DNA of 64,000 nt from positions 2,404,001 to 2,468,000 of the forward strand of contig NZ_LN875035.1 of NCBI RefSeq assembly GCF_001282685.1, given 5' to 3'. The notes below the pieces were generated by a model. It was not told the origin of the DNA and did not search any database. It worked only from the letters and a program-made list of their open reading frames with translations. This stretch comes from Niameybacter massiliensis. Its GTDB lineage: Bacteria > Bacillota > Clostridia > Lachnospirales > Cellulosilyticaceae. This document shows, in pieces, positions 7,974-16,471 of the stretch; position 1 is the first letter of the stretch; every line of letters begins with the position of its first letter. Both the position numbers and the translations under genes were made by a program.

Positions 7974-7991
7974 GCTAAGTCCCCCAATAAT

Positions 7992-9116
7992 TTATAATTT
8001 TGTACCACACTCATTACAGAATTTAGCTCCATCCTCAGCTAATGTCCCACATTCAGGGCAGAATCTTTTCTTTGGAGTAGCTACTTCTACTTTTGTGCCA
8101 CATTCTGTACAAAACTTAGCCTGCTCACCAAGTATCTGACCGCAGTTAGTACAACGTCTACCCCCATCTATATTTTGTGGTTGTGTTGGCTGTTGTTGGC
8201 TAGTAGGTGCTGTTGCCCCACTTGATGCTTGTTGATTAAGGGTATTCATATTTTGCATGTTTTGGTTAAAAGCTTGCCCCATTTGCATACCCATAGTCAG
8301 CCCCATACCACTTTGCATCATACCATTAAGGCCTTTATTCTCTGTAGACTTCTCCATAATATCCATTTGTCTAATAGATTGAATGCGTGCAAGACGATCT
8401 GTATCTACACTTCCACGAATATTCATATCTGTAAGTTCTTGAAGTGACTTTTGAAGTTCTTCTGGGAGTGAAATATTATTAACTGTAAATGTATTAAGTT
8501 GTAGACCAAACATTTTAAACGCTTCACCTACATCTTGAATCATTTGTTTGCTAATTTCATTATATTGAGAAGCAATCTGTGCTACTGTAACATTTAGACT
8601 GCCAATTGCATCGCTAAAATGATTAATAATATAATCTTTTAACTGGGCATTAATAGACTCTTTTGTATACTTGTTATTTGTACTTGAAACCATTTCAATA
8701 AATTGCTTAGGATCACAAATACTAAAAGTATAAGTACCAAATGCACGTACTTGCACTTGACCAAACTGAGGATCTGGAATCCAAATTGGTCCTGGTGTTC
8801 CCCACTTATTATTCATCATTTCTTTTGTACTTACAAAGAATATATCTGACTTAAATGGAGATTTGAAGCCGTAAGCCCATCCTTTTAAGTCTCCTAAAAA
8901 CGGTAAGTTATCTGTTTCTAACTTGTATGTTCCTGGCCCAAATATATCTGCTATTTGTCCTTTATCTACAAATACAGCCATTTGCCCTGGTCTAACGATA
9001 AGCTGTGCACCATATTGAATTTCTTGGTCTTCCATTGGGTACATATAAACTAATGTATCATGGCTATTGTCAAGCCACTGAATAATGTCCAAAAGTTGTT
9101 TTTTAAAAAAGCCCAT
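7992..9116 (-). CDS. SPFH-domain protein with double C-terminal zinc ribbon (YdjI-like)
   Basis: 374 aa starting at MGFFKK; GAGGGAG stands eight bases before this ATG, and a GTG three codons upstream is less likely. An SPFH/band-7-type domain (about 1-270) includes YPMEDQEIQYGAQLIVRPGQMAVFVDKGQ and a helical NISLPEELQKSLQEL region. A Met/Gln-rich stretch (about 265-315) leads to two zinc ribbons, CTNCGQ...CTECG and CPECGT...CNECG. This is the YdjI/'virion core protein' type found in Firmicutes beside membrane-stress genes. It probably oligomerises at the membrane. It is the first gene of the pair with the Tim44-like protein. Confidence 0.85.
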   Translation of the reverse strand: MGFFKKQLLDIIQWLDNSHDTLVYMYPMEDQEIQYGAQLIVRPGQMAVFVDKGQIADIFGPGTYKLETDNLPFLGDLKGWAYGFKSPFKSDIFFVSTKEMMNNKWGTPGPIWIPDPQFGQVQVRAFGTYTFSICDPKQFIEMVSSTNNKYTKESINAQLKDYIINHFSDAIGSLNVTVAQIASQYNEISKQMIQDVGEAFKMFGLQLNTFTVNNISLPEELQKSLQELTDMNIRGSVDTDRLARIQSIRQMDIMEKSTENKGLNGMMQSGMGLTMGMQMGQAFNQNMQNMNTLNQQASSGATAPTSQQQPTQPQNIDGGRRCTNCGQILGEQAKFCTECGTKVEVATPKKRFCPECGTLAEDGAKFCNECGTKL

Positions 9117-9260
9117 CTTTTTCACTCCCTCGCTTCATAATAATTCTATCCTACCATAAGCAGATTAATTTTTCTATGTTCTATTTTTTATCTAATAAAC
9201 AAAGTTCAGATAGAGTAAAACTCCACCTGAACTCAATATTTTATTTACATACACCTTTTA

Positions 9261-10496
9261 TTAAATTGCCCAATTACCATCTTTAAGAATAGTTAATGCT
9301 TCACCATCTTCTGTTACACCTTCTATCGTTAGGTTTTTACCCCCTACCATAAAGTCTACATGTGTTAATGATGTGTTGGCACCTGCTGCTTCTAATTCCT
9401 CTTTTGTCATTTTAGTGCCTCCTTCAATCGTATCTGGATAAGCACTTCCAATAGCAAAGTGACAAGATGCATTTTCATCAAATAAGGTATTGAAGAAAAT
9501 AGTATTTGTATTAGAAACTGGTGAATTATCTGGTACAATCGCTACTTCTCCTAAATAATGAGAACCTTCATCTGTTTCCACTAGCCCTTTAAGTGTTTCA
9601 TAACCTTCTTCAGCACTGAAATCAACAATACGTCCTTTGTCAAAATGAAGTACAAAGCGATCAATTAAATTTCCACCATAACTTAAAGGTTTTGTAGAAG
9701 ATAGTTTACCATCTACACCATATTTAGAAGGCATTGTAAAGATTTCTTCTGTTGGCATATTGGCAACATAGTAAGTACCTGCTTTATTATAACTTCCACC
9801 ACCTTGCCATATATGACCTTTTGGTAATTCTACATAAAGATCTGTACCAGGTGCAATATAGTGAAGCTTAGTAAATTTCTTAGCTGTTAAGAAATCTGTT
9901 TTTTCTTTAAGATTTTCTGTATGTGCTTTCCAGCTTGCTACTGGATCTTCCTCATAAATACGTGTAGCAATAAAGATTTTGTCCCATAATTTATCTACTG
10001 CATCCTTATCATCTGTTGCCTCTGGGAATACTTTATGTGCCCATTCTACCGTTGGAATAGATGCAACACACCATGCTACATCACCATTTTGTGTATATCT
10101 TCTAAAAGCTTCAAGTGCCATCCCCGCTGTTTTTTGCATGGTTGCAATACGCTTTGGATCTACATCTTTAAGCAAATCTGGATTAGAAGCAGAAATACTA
10201 ATAAATGCGCAATTCTTCTCAGCTAACTTCTTCTTTCCTTCTGCTACCCATTCTGGATACTCTAAGAAAGCTTCATCTGGTGCATGCATATACTGAACTT
10301 TATTCAGTTCTTCATCTACATAATCTACATATACTTTTTTTGCGCCTACTTCATAAGCACATTTTGTAAGTGCTCTTGCAAAATAAGCTGTTTGGATTGG
10401 AGCGGTAATCATTAAGTATTGGTCTTTTTGGATATTTACACCTACCTCAACGATTAGTCTTGCGTATTGTTCAATATTATTTTCTTTTGTTCTCAT
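9261..10496 (-). CDS. Aminopeptidase, M29 family (AmpS/AmpT-like)
   Basis: 411 aa, the standard length of M29 cytosolic metallo-aminopeptidases. Conserved segments expected to carry the two-metal site are visible: DRFVLHFDKGRIVDFSAEEG (about 278-297), DEGSHYLGEVAIVP (about 311-324), CHFAIGSAYPDTIEGG (about 348-363) and LTHVDFMVG (about 379-387). It removes N-terminal amino acids from peptides in the cytoplasm. It starts 18 bases after a DUF4250 gene and both follow a near-perfect sigma-A promoter. A hydrophilic N-terminus without a signal peptide agrees with cytosolic location. Confidence 0.95.
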   Translation of the reverse strand: MRTKENNIEQYARLIVEVGVNIQKDQYLMITAPIQTAYFARALTKCAYEVGAKKVYVDYVDEELNKVQYMHAPDEAFLEYPEWVAEGKKKLAEKNCAFISISASNPDLLKDVDPKRIATMQKTAGMALEAFRRYTQNGDVAWCVASIPTVEWAHKVFPEATDDKDAVDKLWDKIFIATRIYEEDPVASWKAHTENLKEKTDFLTAKKFTKLHYIAPGTDLYVELPKGHIWQGGGSYNKAGTYYVANMPTEEIFTMPSKYGVDGKLSSTKPLSYGGNLIDRFVLHFDKGRIVDFSAEEGYETLKGLVETDEGSHYLGEVAIVPDNSPVSNTNTIFFNTLFDENASCHFAIGSAYPDTIEGGTKMTKEELEAAGANTSLTHVDFMVGGKNLTIEGVTEDGEALTILKDGNWAI

Positions 10497-10514
10497 ATAA
10501 AACTTCCTTTCTTC

Positions 10515-10700
10515 TTAAGAAATGAATTGATTAATAGATGCCTTATAAGTATACCCAATCGCATCCATTCTACCTAAAAGTTCTTCCATATCCATATCAT
10601 AGGTTTGACAAAGGTCCTCTAACGAACCACATTCATCACGTAATTTCATATTCACAATACTAAGCATCATATAAGGGTCTTTTCTGTTTAAACTTTCCAT
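10515..10700 (-). CDS. DUF4250 family small protein
   Basis: 61 aa. The sequence, with DPYMMLSIVNMKLRDECGSL and ending in GYTYKASINQF, matches my memory of the DUF4250 family of Clostridia, in which a short helix-turn-helix-like fold begins with a DPxMLLSxVNxKLRD signature. The role is unknown; a nucleic-acid-binding fold is a guess from the pattern of the second half. It is the first gene of an operon with the M29 aminopeptidase. Confidence 0.8.
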   Translation of the reverse strand: MESLNRKDPYMMLSIVNMKLRDECGSLEDLCQTYDMDMEELLGRMDAIGYTYKASINQFIS

Positions 10701-10751
10701 TATTATTTCCTTTCTTCTGTCAATTTAGGACATTTTCTAATAATTAAAGTC

Positions 10752-10780
10752 ATTATATCCCCTCCTTTTTAGAGTGTCAA
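10752..10780 (-). promoter_or_regulatory. Consensus sigma-A promoter of the DUF4250-aminopeptidase operon
   Basis: On the minus strand TTGACA (10775-10780) and TATAAT (10752-10757) both match the consensus exactly, with a 17-base spacer. The spacer contains an AAGGAGGGGA that mimics a ribosome binding site. Transcription should start near 10745, about 45 bases before the DUF4250 ATG. Confidence 0.85.
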
Positions 10781-10810
10781 CCAAACATGTCCTTTATAGC
10801 ATGTCTTGTA

Positions 10811-10838
10811 TTGTATCTTCGTAATTATCTGATATAAT
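10811..10838 (+). promoter_or_regulatory. Promoter of the THF-riboswitch/folT transcript
   Basis: TTGTAT (10811-10816) and an extended -10 TGATATAAT (hexamer 10833-10838) are 16 bases apart. They lie about 23 bases before the riboswitch aptamer, so the predicted start near 10845 places the whole aptamer in the leader. Confidence 0.75.
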
Positions 10839-10860
10839 ACTATTTATCACTATAGACAGT

Positions 10861-10960
10861 TGGCAGAGTAGATGTAAGTGCGTTAAGTGCTAGTTGGACG
10901 GGAAGTTGCCACTAGACGAAAAGCCTATGCTTGCGGTACTTACGTCGCATTCCGCTGCCA
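10861..10960 (+). promoter_or_regulatory. Tetrahydrofolate (THF) riboswitch
   Basis: The leader shows the class's conserved blocks in order: GGCAGAGTAGATG (10862-10874), GCGTTAAGTG (10880-10889), a variable hairpin (CTAGTTGGACG to CTAGACGAAAAG), GCGGTACTTACG, and GCATTCCGCTGCC closing the aptamer at 10947-10959. The closing GGCAG/CTGCC helix is perfect. THF riboswitches control folate transport and synthesis genes, and the next gene is a folate-type ECF transporter subunit. No clear terminator follows before the GGAGGTG ribosome binding site (10984-10990), so translational control is more likely. This would be an OFF switch lowering folate uptake when reduced folate is plentiful. Confidence 0.93.
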
Positions 10961-10998
10961 AGTCAGCGCTTTCTAAATTTATTGGAGGTGCTTTAAAA

Positions 10999-11517
10999 AT
11001 GAATAATAATAAAACGACTAAAATGGTGCTTCTTGCACTACTTATTGCACTCAATATCGTCTTAGTTCGATTTGGTGCAATCTATCTTGGTCCATCACTT
11101 CGTGTAACCTTTGGTTTTATTCCAATTGTTATGATGGGAATTTTATTTGGACCAATTTCTGCTGCCGTAGGAGCAGGTATTGCCGACTTTATCGGTGTGA
11201 TCCTTTTCCCAACAGGCGGTGCATTTTTCCCTGGATTTACCCTTAGTGCTATGGTAACAGGATTTATCTATGGGAAGATACTTTATGGTCATAAGCTGTC
11301 TATCAAAAGAATTGTTATAAGCAATCTGCTTGTTATTATGATTGTTCAGCTTCTAATGAACTCCTTATGGCTTACAATGCTTTATGATAAAGCATTCTTT
11401 GTACTTATTAGCACAAAAATCATCAAATCACTTGCTATGTTACCTATAGAAAGTTTTATGATTTTCCTTACTTATAAGTACATTTCGCCAGTGTTCGTTA
11501 AATACGCTGAACATTAA
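10999..11517 (+). CDS. folT: ECF transporter S component, folate type (FolT-like)
   Basis: 172 aa integral membrane protein with about six hydrophobic segments. It has the FolT/ECF features ALLIALNIVLVRFGAI at the N-terminus, LRVTFGFIPIVMMGILFGP in the second helix region, and GAGIADFIGVILFPTGGAFFPGF. The chosen ATG has GGAGGTG eight bases upstream; an in-frame ATG at 10894 lies inside the riboswitch and is rejected. S components bind the vitamin and need the shared energising module (EcfA, EcfA', EcfT), which is not in this window. The THF riboswitch supports folate as substrate. Confidence 0.93.
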   Translation: MNNNKTTKMVLLALLIALNIVLVRFGAIYLGPSLRVTFGFIPIVMMGILFGPISAAVGAGIADFIGVILFPTGGAFFPGFTLSAMVTGFIYGKILYGHKLSIKRIVISNLLVIMIVQLLMNSLWLTMLYDKAFFVLISTKIIKSLAMLPIESFMIFLTYKYISPVFVKYAEH

Positions 11518-11576
11518 CACATATATATTATCTTGATATCATAAACATATGCTTAGTCAATTGTTTATAGTGAATG

Positions 11577-11611
11577 AAAGGGGACTGTTCAAACAAACAG
11601 CCCCCTTTTTA
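11577..11611. terminator. Terminator between convergent folT and sensor kinase genes
   Basis: The arms AAAGGGGACTGTT (11577-11589) and AACAGCCCCCTTT (11596-11608) pair with one mismatch, followed by a T tract on the plus strand. A member of the GCTGTT/AACAGC hairpin set. Confidence 0.8.
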
Positions 11612-11624
11612 TAGTTTTAATCCA

Positions 11625-13058
11625 TTAAAATTTAAGTGAAATAGATTTAAGTGTTTTAGATTTTGTATAATGCATAAGCGGTAATTTAATTGTAAACTTA
11701 GCCCCTTTATTTTCTTCACTTTCTACTTCAATCTTGCCACCATGTTCTGTTACAAGCTTCTTCACCATTGTAAGACCTATACCACTACCTTCATATTTTT
11801 CACGGCTTTTATCACCTCGATACATCCGTTCAAATATATAAGGAATATCTTCTTTTGCAACGCCGATCCCTGTATCTTCTATGGTCATATAGACCATCTT
11901 ATCTTCTATTCTAGTAGCTACTGCAATACTTCCAGACTCTGTAAATTTAAAAGCATTTGAAAAGAGATTCATTAATATTTGTTTAATAGCATTGTAATCT
12001 GCCAAGACAGTTACACCATCTGTATCTTTTAAGTTAATACTAAAATGAATTTGTTTTTCTTTCGCTACAATTTTAAATACATTATAAACTTCTTTAATAC
12101 AACTATTAATATAAAGTTCTTGCTTATGGAGTTCGGTTGTACAGTCTTCTACATTTTTAAGTTTATCTAAATTATTAAGCATACTTCCAAAACGTACGAC
12201 CTCTTGATAAAGCACTTGCATTTGATCCTCATCTATAGGATAAATACCATCAATCATAGCTTCTAAATTACTTTGCAAAATATGAAGGGGTGTACGAATC
12301 TCATGAGATAAATCTGAGACAAGTTTTTTTCTTAATGTATCTTGCTCATCTAACTTTTGTGCTAAATAGTTCATACTATGACGCAAATTCTCAAGTTCTT
12401 TAATCTCACTTTTTTTGGTATATCTGGTTTGATATTTACCTTCCGCTAAGTCTACTGAGGTCCTTGCAATAGCATAAATAGGTTTGGTAAATAAGCGGGT
12501 AATATATGCCCCAATGGATGCAAAACAAAATAGTGCAATTAAGCCGCTCCAAATAATACTTCTACTAATACATCTTTGAAAAACTAAATCTGATGTAGAT
12601 AAAATACTTGATGGAAAATATCCGATCCTAGCATATCCTACTAGCCCATGCCCATCCGCTTCAATAGGAATATCTTGAACTGTATAAACCTTTTCTTTGT
12701 TTGGAAGTAACTTAGATAAATAAAAAGGATCTTCCATCCCTTCTACTTCTTCTTCAAGTTGTTCTTTGGTCTTTCCCCATATAAGATTTTTATTTGTATC
12801 TAAAAGTGCTAATGAAAATTTCCCACTATGGGTTGTAATAAGGAATTCCTCTTGAAACGTATTACTCCAACTACCTTCTTGCTCATAGGTATCCTCTAAT
12901 TGTTGTACAATAATAGTAGTAGTTCTTTCAATATTATCCTTAATATAGGCTTTAAATTCTTTATCAATAGTAATATTAACAAAACAAGCTGTTAGTAAAA
13001 TTGTAAAAGTCCCTACACTTAGTAACAGTGCAAAGAGCTGTTTACGCATAGAAATCAT
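11625..13058 (-). CDS. Sensor histidine kinase (OmpR-type partner)
   Basis: 477 aa. Two membrane helices (about 8-28 and 168-190) flank an extracytoplasmic sensor of about 140 residues. A HAMP domain follows (about 190-243), then HisKA with the phospho-accepting histidine in SDLSHEIRTPLHIL (about 250-263), and a HATPase domain with NLFSNAFKFT (N box), DTGIGVAKED (G1) and GSGIGLTMVKKL (G2). Its ATG overlaps the stop of the response regulator gene by four bases. The signal is unknown; the neighbours folT and ftsH do not suggest one. Confidence 0.93.
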   Translation of the reverse strand: MISMRKQLFALLLSVGTFTILLTACFVNITIDKEFKAYIKDNIERTTTIIVQQLEDTYEQEGSWSNTFQEEFLITTHSGKFSLALLDTNKNLIWGKTKEQLEEEVEGMEDPFYLSKLLPNKEKVYTVQDIPIEADGHGLVGYARIGYFPSSILSTSDLVFQRCISRSIIWSGLIALFCFASIGAYITRLFTKPIYAIARTSVDLAEGKYQTRYTKKSEIKELENLRHSMNYLAQKLDEQDTLRKKLVSDLSHEIRTPLHILQSNLEAMIDGIYPIDEDQMQVLYQEVVRFGSMLNNLDKLKNVEDCTTELHKQELYINSCIKEVYNVFKIVAKEKQIHFSINLKDTDGVTVLADYNAIKQILMNLFSNAFKFTESGSIAVATRIEDKMVYMTIEDTGIGVAKEDIPYIFERMYRGDKSREKYEGSGIGLTMVKKLVTEHGGKIEVESEENKGAKFTIKLPLMHYTKSKTLKSISLKF

Positions 13059-13741
13059 ACAAGCATCCCTTCAAACTTATAACCAATTCCTGTTACAGTC
13101 TTGATATATTTTGGATTTTTAGTATCTTCTTCTATTTTCTTACGTAAGTTTTTAATATGCACATCAATCGTACGGTCAAAACCATCAAAATCTATTCCCA
13201 TAACTGCCTCAATTAATTGTTCACGTGTAAAGACACGGCTAGGAGATGATGCAAGTTCATAAAGTAAGTCAAACTCATTTGGTGTAAGACCTACAATTTC
13301 ATTATTTACTTTTACCATACGTTCTTGTAGATAAATTTTAAGATGCCCTTTATCAAATACTAAGGTATCTTTATTTTCTTCTCTTTCTTTACGTACTTCT
13401 AATGCTTTCACACGTGCAACTAATTCTCTTGGGCTTACCGGCTTCACTAAGTATTCATCTGCTCCTATTTGGAATCCTTCAACTTTGTTATCTAAAGTAC
13501 CTTTAGCTGTAATCATAAAGATGTAAGCATTAGATACACCACGCATTTCTTTACAGATATCTTCTCCTTGAATATCTGGAAGCATTAAATCTAATAATAC
13601 AACATCTATCTTTTCTTTATAAAATAGATCTAAGCCATCTTTTCCTGTATAGGCACAAAACACCCTATAATTCTCTTTTTCTAGATATTTTGTCATAATA
13701 TCTGCTACGCGTACTTCATCCTCGATAATTAAAATATTCAT
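13055..13741 (-). CDS. OmpR/PhoB-family response regulator
   Basis: 228 aa. Receiver domain: acidic pocket IIEDEVRVA, phospho-acceptor Asp in VVLLDLMLPD (about residue 53), Thr in FMITAKG and Lys in EYLVKPVSP. The C-terminal winged helix includes LTPNEFDLLYELASSPSRVFTR and DRTIDVHIKNLRKKIEED. It is translationally coupled to the histidine kinase that follows. A gap of about 200 bases separates it from a divergent small HTH gene. Its regulon cannot be read. Confidence 0.95.
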   Translation of the reverse strand: MNILIIEDEVRVADIMTKYLEKENYRVFCAYTGKDGLDLFYKEKIDVVLLDLMLPDIQGEDICKEMRGVSNAYIFMITAKGTLDNKVEGFQIGADEYLVKPVSPRELVARVKALEVRKEREENKDTLVFDKGHLKIYLQERMVKVNNEIVGLTPNEFDLLYELASSPSRVFTREQLIEAVMGIDFDGFDRTIDVHIKNLRKKIEEDTKNPKYIKTVTGIGYKFEGMLV

Positions 13742-13861
13742 AGCTTGTAACCTCCACGTCTGTTTCCTTATTTTTCTTGAATTATAACCAATCTATGTGA
13801 AGAAAGATTGAAAAGCTTAATTACAATTATATTACATTATTTTTATATCTTTTATAAACAA

Positions 13862-13890
13862 TTGCCAAATTGAATAATATCATTTAAAAT
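13862..13890 (+). promoter_or_regulatory. Putative sigma-A promoter of the small HTH gene
   Basis: TTGCCA (13862-13867) and TAAAAT (13885-13890) are separated by 17 bases, about 60 bases ahead of the HTH gene start on the plus strand. Confidence 0.55.
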
Positions 13891-13949
13891 AGTCTTAAAG
13901 AGTTTATTTCTTCGTGGATTTGTCTTTCTACAGAGAGAGGGGTGCAAAT

Positions 13950-14162
13950 ATGGAATTTAATTTTAATAGCAAAGAACATTTAATTACTTTTATTCAGTCC
14001 GAAATCATTACCACCGCCGAAGCAACAACGTTGCTAAATTGCTCCAGACAATATCTTGATGAATTAGTTAGCAAGGGCAAAATTACTCCCGTAAAAACAA
14101 TTAATAGGGTACGCTTATATTGGAGAGATGATATCTCTGCCTTACATAAATCAAAATGTTAA
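13950..14162 (+). CDS. Small helix-turn-helix DNA-binding protein (excisionase/MerR-like)
   Basis: 70 aa from ATG 13950, which is preceded by GAGAGGGG; an upstream in-frame ATG (13914) lacks a ribosome binding site. The core IITTAEATTLLNCSRQYLDELVSKGKI followed by INRVRLYWRDDISAL has the pattern of the HTH_17/excisionase fold: helix, turn, helix, then a wing ending in YxxxDI. It stands alone between two minus-strand units and is closed by a strong terminator. No phage or integrase genes are near, so a regulator is more likely than a recombination factor. Target unknown. Confidence 0.75.
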   Translation: MEFNFNSKEHLITFIQSEIITTAEATTLLNCSRQYLDELVSKGKITPVKTINRVRLYWRDDISALHKSKC

Positions 14163-14196
14163 AAAAGGTTGCTAGTCTATACTAGCAACCTTTTTT
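14161..14196. terminator. Bidirectional terminator between HTH gene and ftsH
   Basis: A perfect 16-bp stem is formed by 14161-14176 with 14181-14196 around a CTAT loop, with A/T tails that serve both converging genes. Confidence 0.92.
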
Positions 14197-14224
14197 ATTA
14201 TATCCGTTTTATTTAAGTTGTAAT

Positions 14225-15982
14225 CTATGCACTTCTTAAAATTTCTTCAACATCACTATTTTCTAATGTTTCTCTTTCAAGTAAAGAATGAGCTAAACAT
14301 TCAAGACTTGCCCATTGCTCTTCAATTAATCTTAAAGTTTCTAAATAGAACACATTCATTTTTTCTTTGCATGCTTTGAGTAATTCAGGATTTGCACCAC
14401 CCGCTTCTCCAAACAGTACATTTAAGTTAATAAGTCCATACTGCTCATCCATTCCATAACGTGTCATATAGTCTCTTAGGTAAGCAGTTGCTTTCTCAAT
14501 ATCATTACTTGCACCTGTCGTAATATTTTCTTTCCCTAATAATATTTCTTCCGCAGCTCTACCTGCTAAGAGAATTTGGATTTGGCTAATAAAATCTTGT
14601 TTAGACATATACATTTTATCTTTTGGAATACTTAGGTTAAAGCCACCTGCCCCTTTTGTTGTAGGTGCAATCGTAACTTTCATAATACGTTGTTCTGGTG
14701 CTACTAAACGTGTAATAAGTGCGTGACCAGCTTCATGATAAGCTGTAATTTTACGTTCTTCATCACTAATATAGCTTGTATCTTTTTTCTTTGCTCCTGC
14801 AATAACTGTTGTAAAGGCTTGGCTTAAATGCGCTTTTGTAATTTGATTCCCGCCCTCTTTAGCCGCAATAATAGCAGCTTCATTCATTAAGTTTTCAAGC
14901 ATTGCCCCTGTAAAGCGAACGGTTTGTCTGGCAAGTTCTTTCATATCTACATCATCAGATAATGGTTTAGATTGAAGGTGTAAGCGTATCATCATTTCTC
15001 TCGCATTTTGATCTGGATAGCCTATTTCTACATGTCTATCAAAACGTCCTGGACGAAGTAAGGCATCATCTAATAATTCCAATCTATTTGTTGCTGCAAT
15101 AACGACAATGCTTTCACTGTCTTTAAATCCTGACATTTCTGTAAGTAACGCATTAAGTGTTTGATCTTTTTCTTCATTGCTTCCATTTGTATTATTACTA
15201 CGTTTCTTGCCTATAGCATCAATCTCATCTATAAAAATAACAGCCTTTTCATGTGCTCTTGCTGCTTTAAATAACTCTCTAATACGACTTGCCCCTACAC
15301 CTACATACATTTGGACAAAGTCTGACCCACTCATTGAGAAAAAGGGTACACCAGCTTCTTTAGCTATAGCCTTTGCCATAAGTGTTTTCCCTGTTCCTGG
15401 AGGTCCATAGAAAATAATCCCTTTTGGCATTCTTGCCCCTAACTTCACAAACTGCTCAGGATCTTTAATAAAGTTCACAATATCTGCAACTTGTTCTTTG
15501 GCTTCTACATTCCCAGCAATTTGGCTAAATCCTACTTTTAGCTGTTCTGCCTCAATAGGTTTTACACCTAATGCCATTGCACCTGTACTATTCGTTCCTT
15601 TTATATTTCTAAATACAATAAAGAATACACCTAAAAATACACTTCCACCTACTAGTGTTTGTAATAAATATAAGGTAGTATCTGGTCCACCTTCAGTCAC
15701 TTTGATATTATTCGTTAAAAGTTGTTCTTTAAAATTATCTTTTCTAGGATTGGCAGTCTCATAAAGTGTCTGATCGCCTAAAAGTGTAAATGTTACTGTA
15801 TCCCCTTGGCCTATTGTGACCTCTTTAACTTGTTTATTATTTACTGCTTCCATAAAAACATTATAATTCATATATTGAGCTAAATGATTCTTATTATAAG
15901 AAATCCCTAATACCAACACAATTAAAATACCTATAACTATACTCGGTACAATCCATTTTTTCTCTTTGATTTGTTGTTTCAT
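14225..15982 (-). CDS. ftsH: ATP-dependent zinc metalloprotease FtsH
   Basis: 585 aa from [10 protein letters not shown], chosen because GGAGGGG lies five bases upstream; a frame extension of 31 codons is rejected. Two N-terminal membrane helices flank a small exported domain. The AAA+ module shows Walker A GPPGTGKT, Walker B VIFIDEID and the second region of homology [20 protein letters not shown]. The zinc protease motif HEAGH follows in the C-terminal third. It degrades membrane and regulatory proteins. A TATAAT at 16016-16021 (minus strand) is a likely -10. The HflK/HflC modulators encoded at 28.7-30.7 kb are expected partners. Somewhat shorter than many FtsH proteins but complete. Confidence 0.95.
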   Translation of the reverse strand: MKQQIKEKKWIVPSIVIGILIVLVLGISYNKNHLAQYMNYNVFMEAVNNKQVKEVTIGQGDTVTFTLLGDQTLYETANPRKDNFKEQLLTNNIKVTEGGPDTTLYLLQTLVGGSVFLGVFFIVFRNIKGTNSTGAMALGVKPIEAEQLKVGFSQIAGNVEAKEQVADIVNFIKDPEQFVKLGARMPKGIIFYGPPGTGKTLMAKAIAKEAGVPFFSMSGSDFVQMYVGVGASRIRELFKAARAHEKAVIFIDEIDAIGKKRSNNTNGSNEEKDQTLNALLTEMSGFKDSESIVVIAATNRLELLDDALLRPGRFDRHVEIGYPDQNAREMMIRLHLQSKPLSDDVDMKELARQTVRFTGAMLENLMNEAAIIAAKEGGNQITKAHLSQAFTTVIAGAKKKDTSYISDEERKITAYHEAGHALITRLVAPEQRIMKVTIAPTTKGAGGFNLSIPKDKMYMSKQDFISQIQILLAGRAAEEILLGKENITTGASNDIEKATAYLRDYMTRYGMDEQYGLINLNVLFGEAGGANPELLKACKEKMNVFYLETLRLIEEQWASLECLAHSLLERETLENSDVEEILRSA

Positions 15983-16137
15983 GTGTCCCCTCCTTGTGTT
16001 AGGTTTACTATCACTATTATAAAGTAATCTGCCCCTAAGAACATTAGTATGTCTTTGGAAAATATATAACCTCAAAAAGGAAGGTAAACCTCATCCCCCT
16101 TCTTTATTTTCAAATAAATCAGACTTTTTTAGATATG

Positions 16138-16240
16138 AAAAAAGGAAAAGACAACGGGTCTTTTCCTTTGAGAGAAGGTATTTTATTCTAGGGGTAGCAA
16201 ATAATATTCTTATTTGCTGTAACATCTGGGGGAAGTTACA
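16138..16240 (-). ncRNA. Candidate small RNA with C-rich loop
   Basis: On the minus strand an extended -10, TGCTATAAT (hexamer 16246-16251), precedes a stretch of about 100 bases without an ORF. It begins with a 6-bp hairpin TGTAAC/GTTACA (16235-16240 with 16218-16223) whose loop is TTCCCCCAGAT. Then comes a 9-bp hairpin AGCAAATAA/TTATTTGCT, a second C-rich single strand (TACCCCTAG), and a terminator stem of 12 bp (16141-16152 with 16158-16169) followed by six T residues. Exposed C-rich loops are typical of Gram-positive sRNAs that pair with Shine-Dalgarno sequences (RsaE/CsfG-like). The rest of the gap before the next gene (16252-16471) shows nothing clear. Confidence 0.6.
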
Positions 16241-16471
16241 AGATTATTATAGCAACACCTTATGAAAAAGTGTGCCCTAACATTTATTTATTCTTAAAGC
16301 TTTTTTGGTGATTTTGCTATTTCCGTCTTATTTAATCGTCAAAGTGTTAAAAGACTTCTTGTTCCTCCTACCTTATACTTATAAAAACTGCTTATCTTCT
16401 TATGTATTTTATTAAACTAAAATTTAAACTTCGTCATTATTATCAGTTTTTACTTTATATTTACTCTCTCT

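Noticed and set aside
10703-10753. 16-codon ORF with an apparently perfect ribosome binding site upstream of the DUF4250 gene
   Set aside because: Its ATG and 'ribosome binding site' lie inside the -10 and spacer of a consensus TTGACA-17-TATAAT promoter, so the transcript would start downstream of them.
10894-10998. In-frame N-terminal extension of folT by 35 codons
   Set aside because: It lies within the THF riboswitch aptamer; the ATG at 10999 has a GGAGGTG site.
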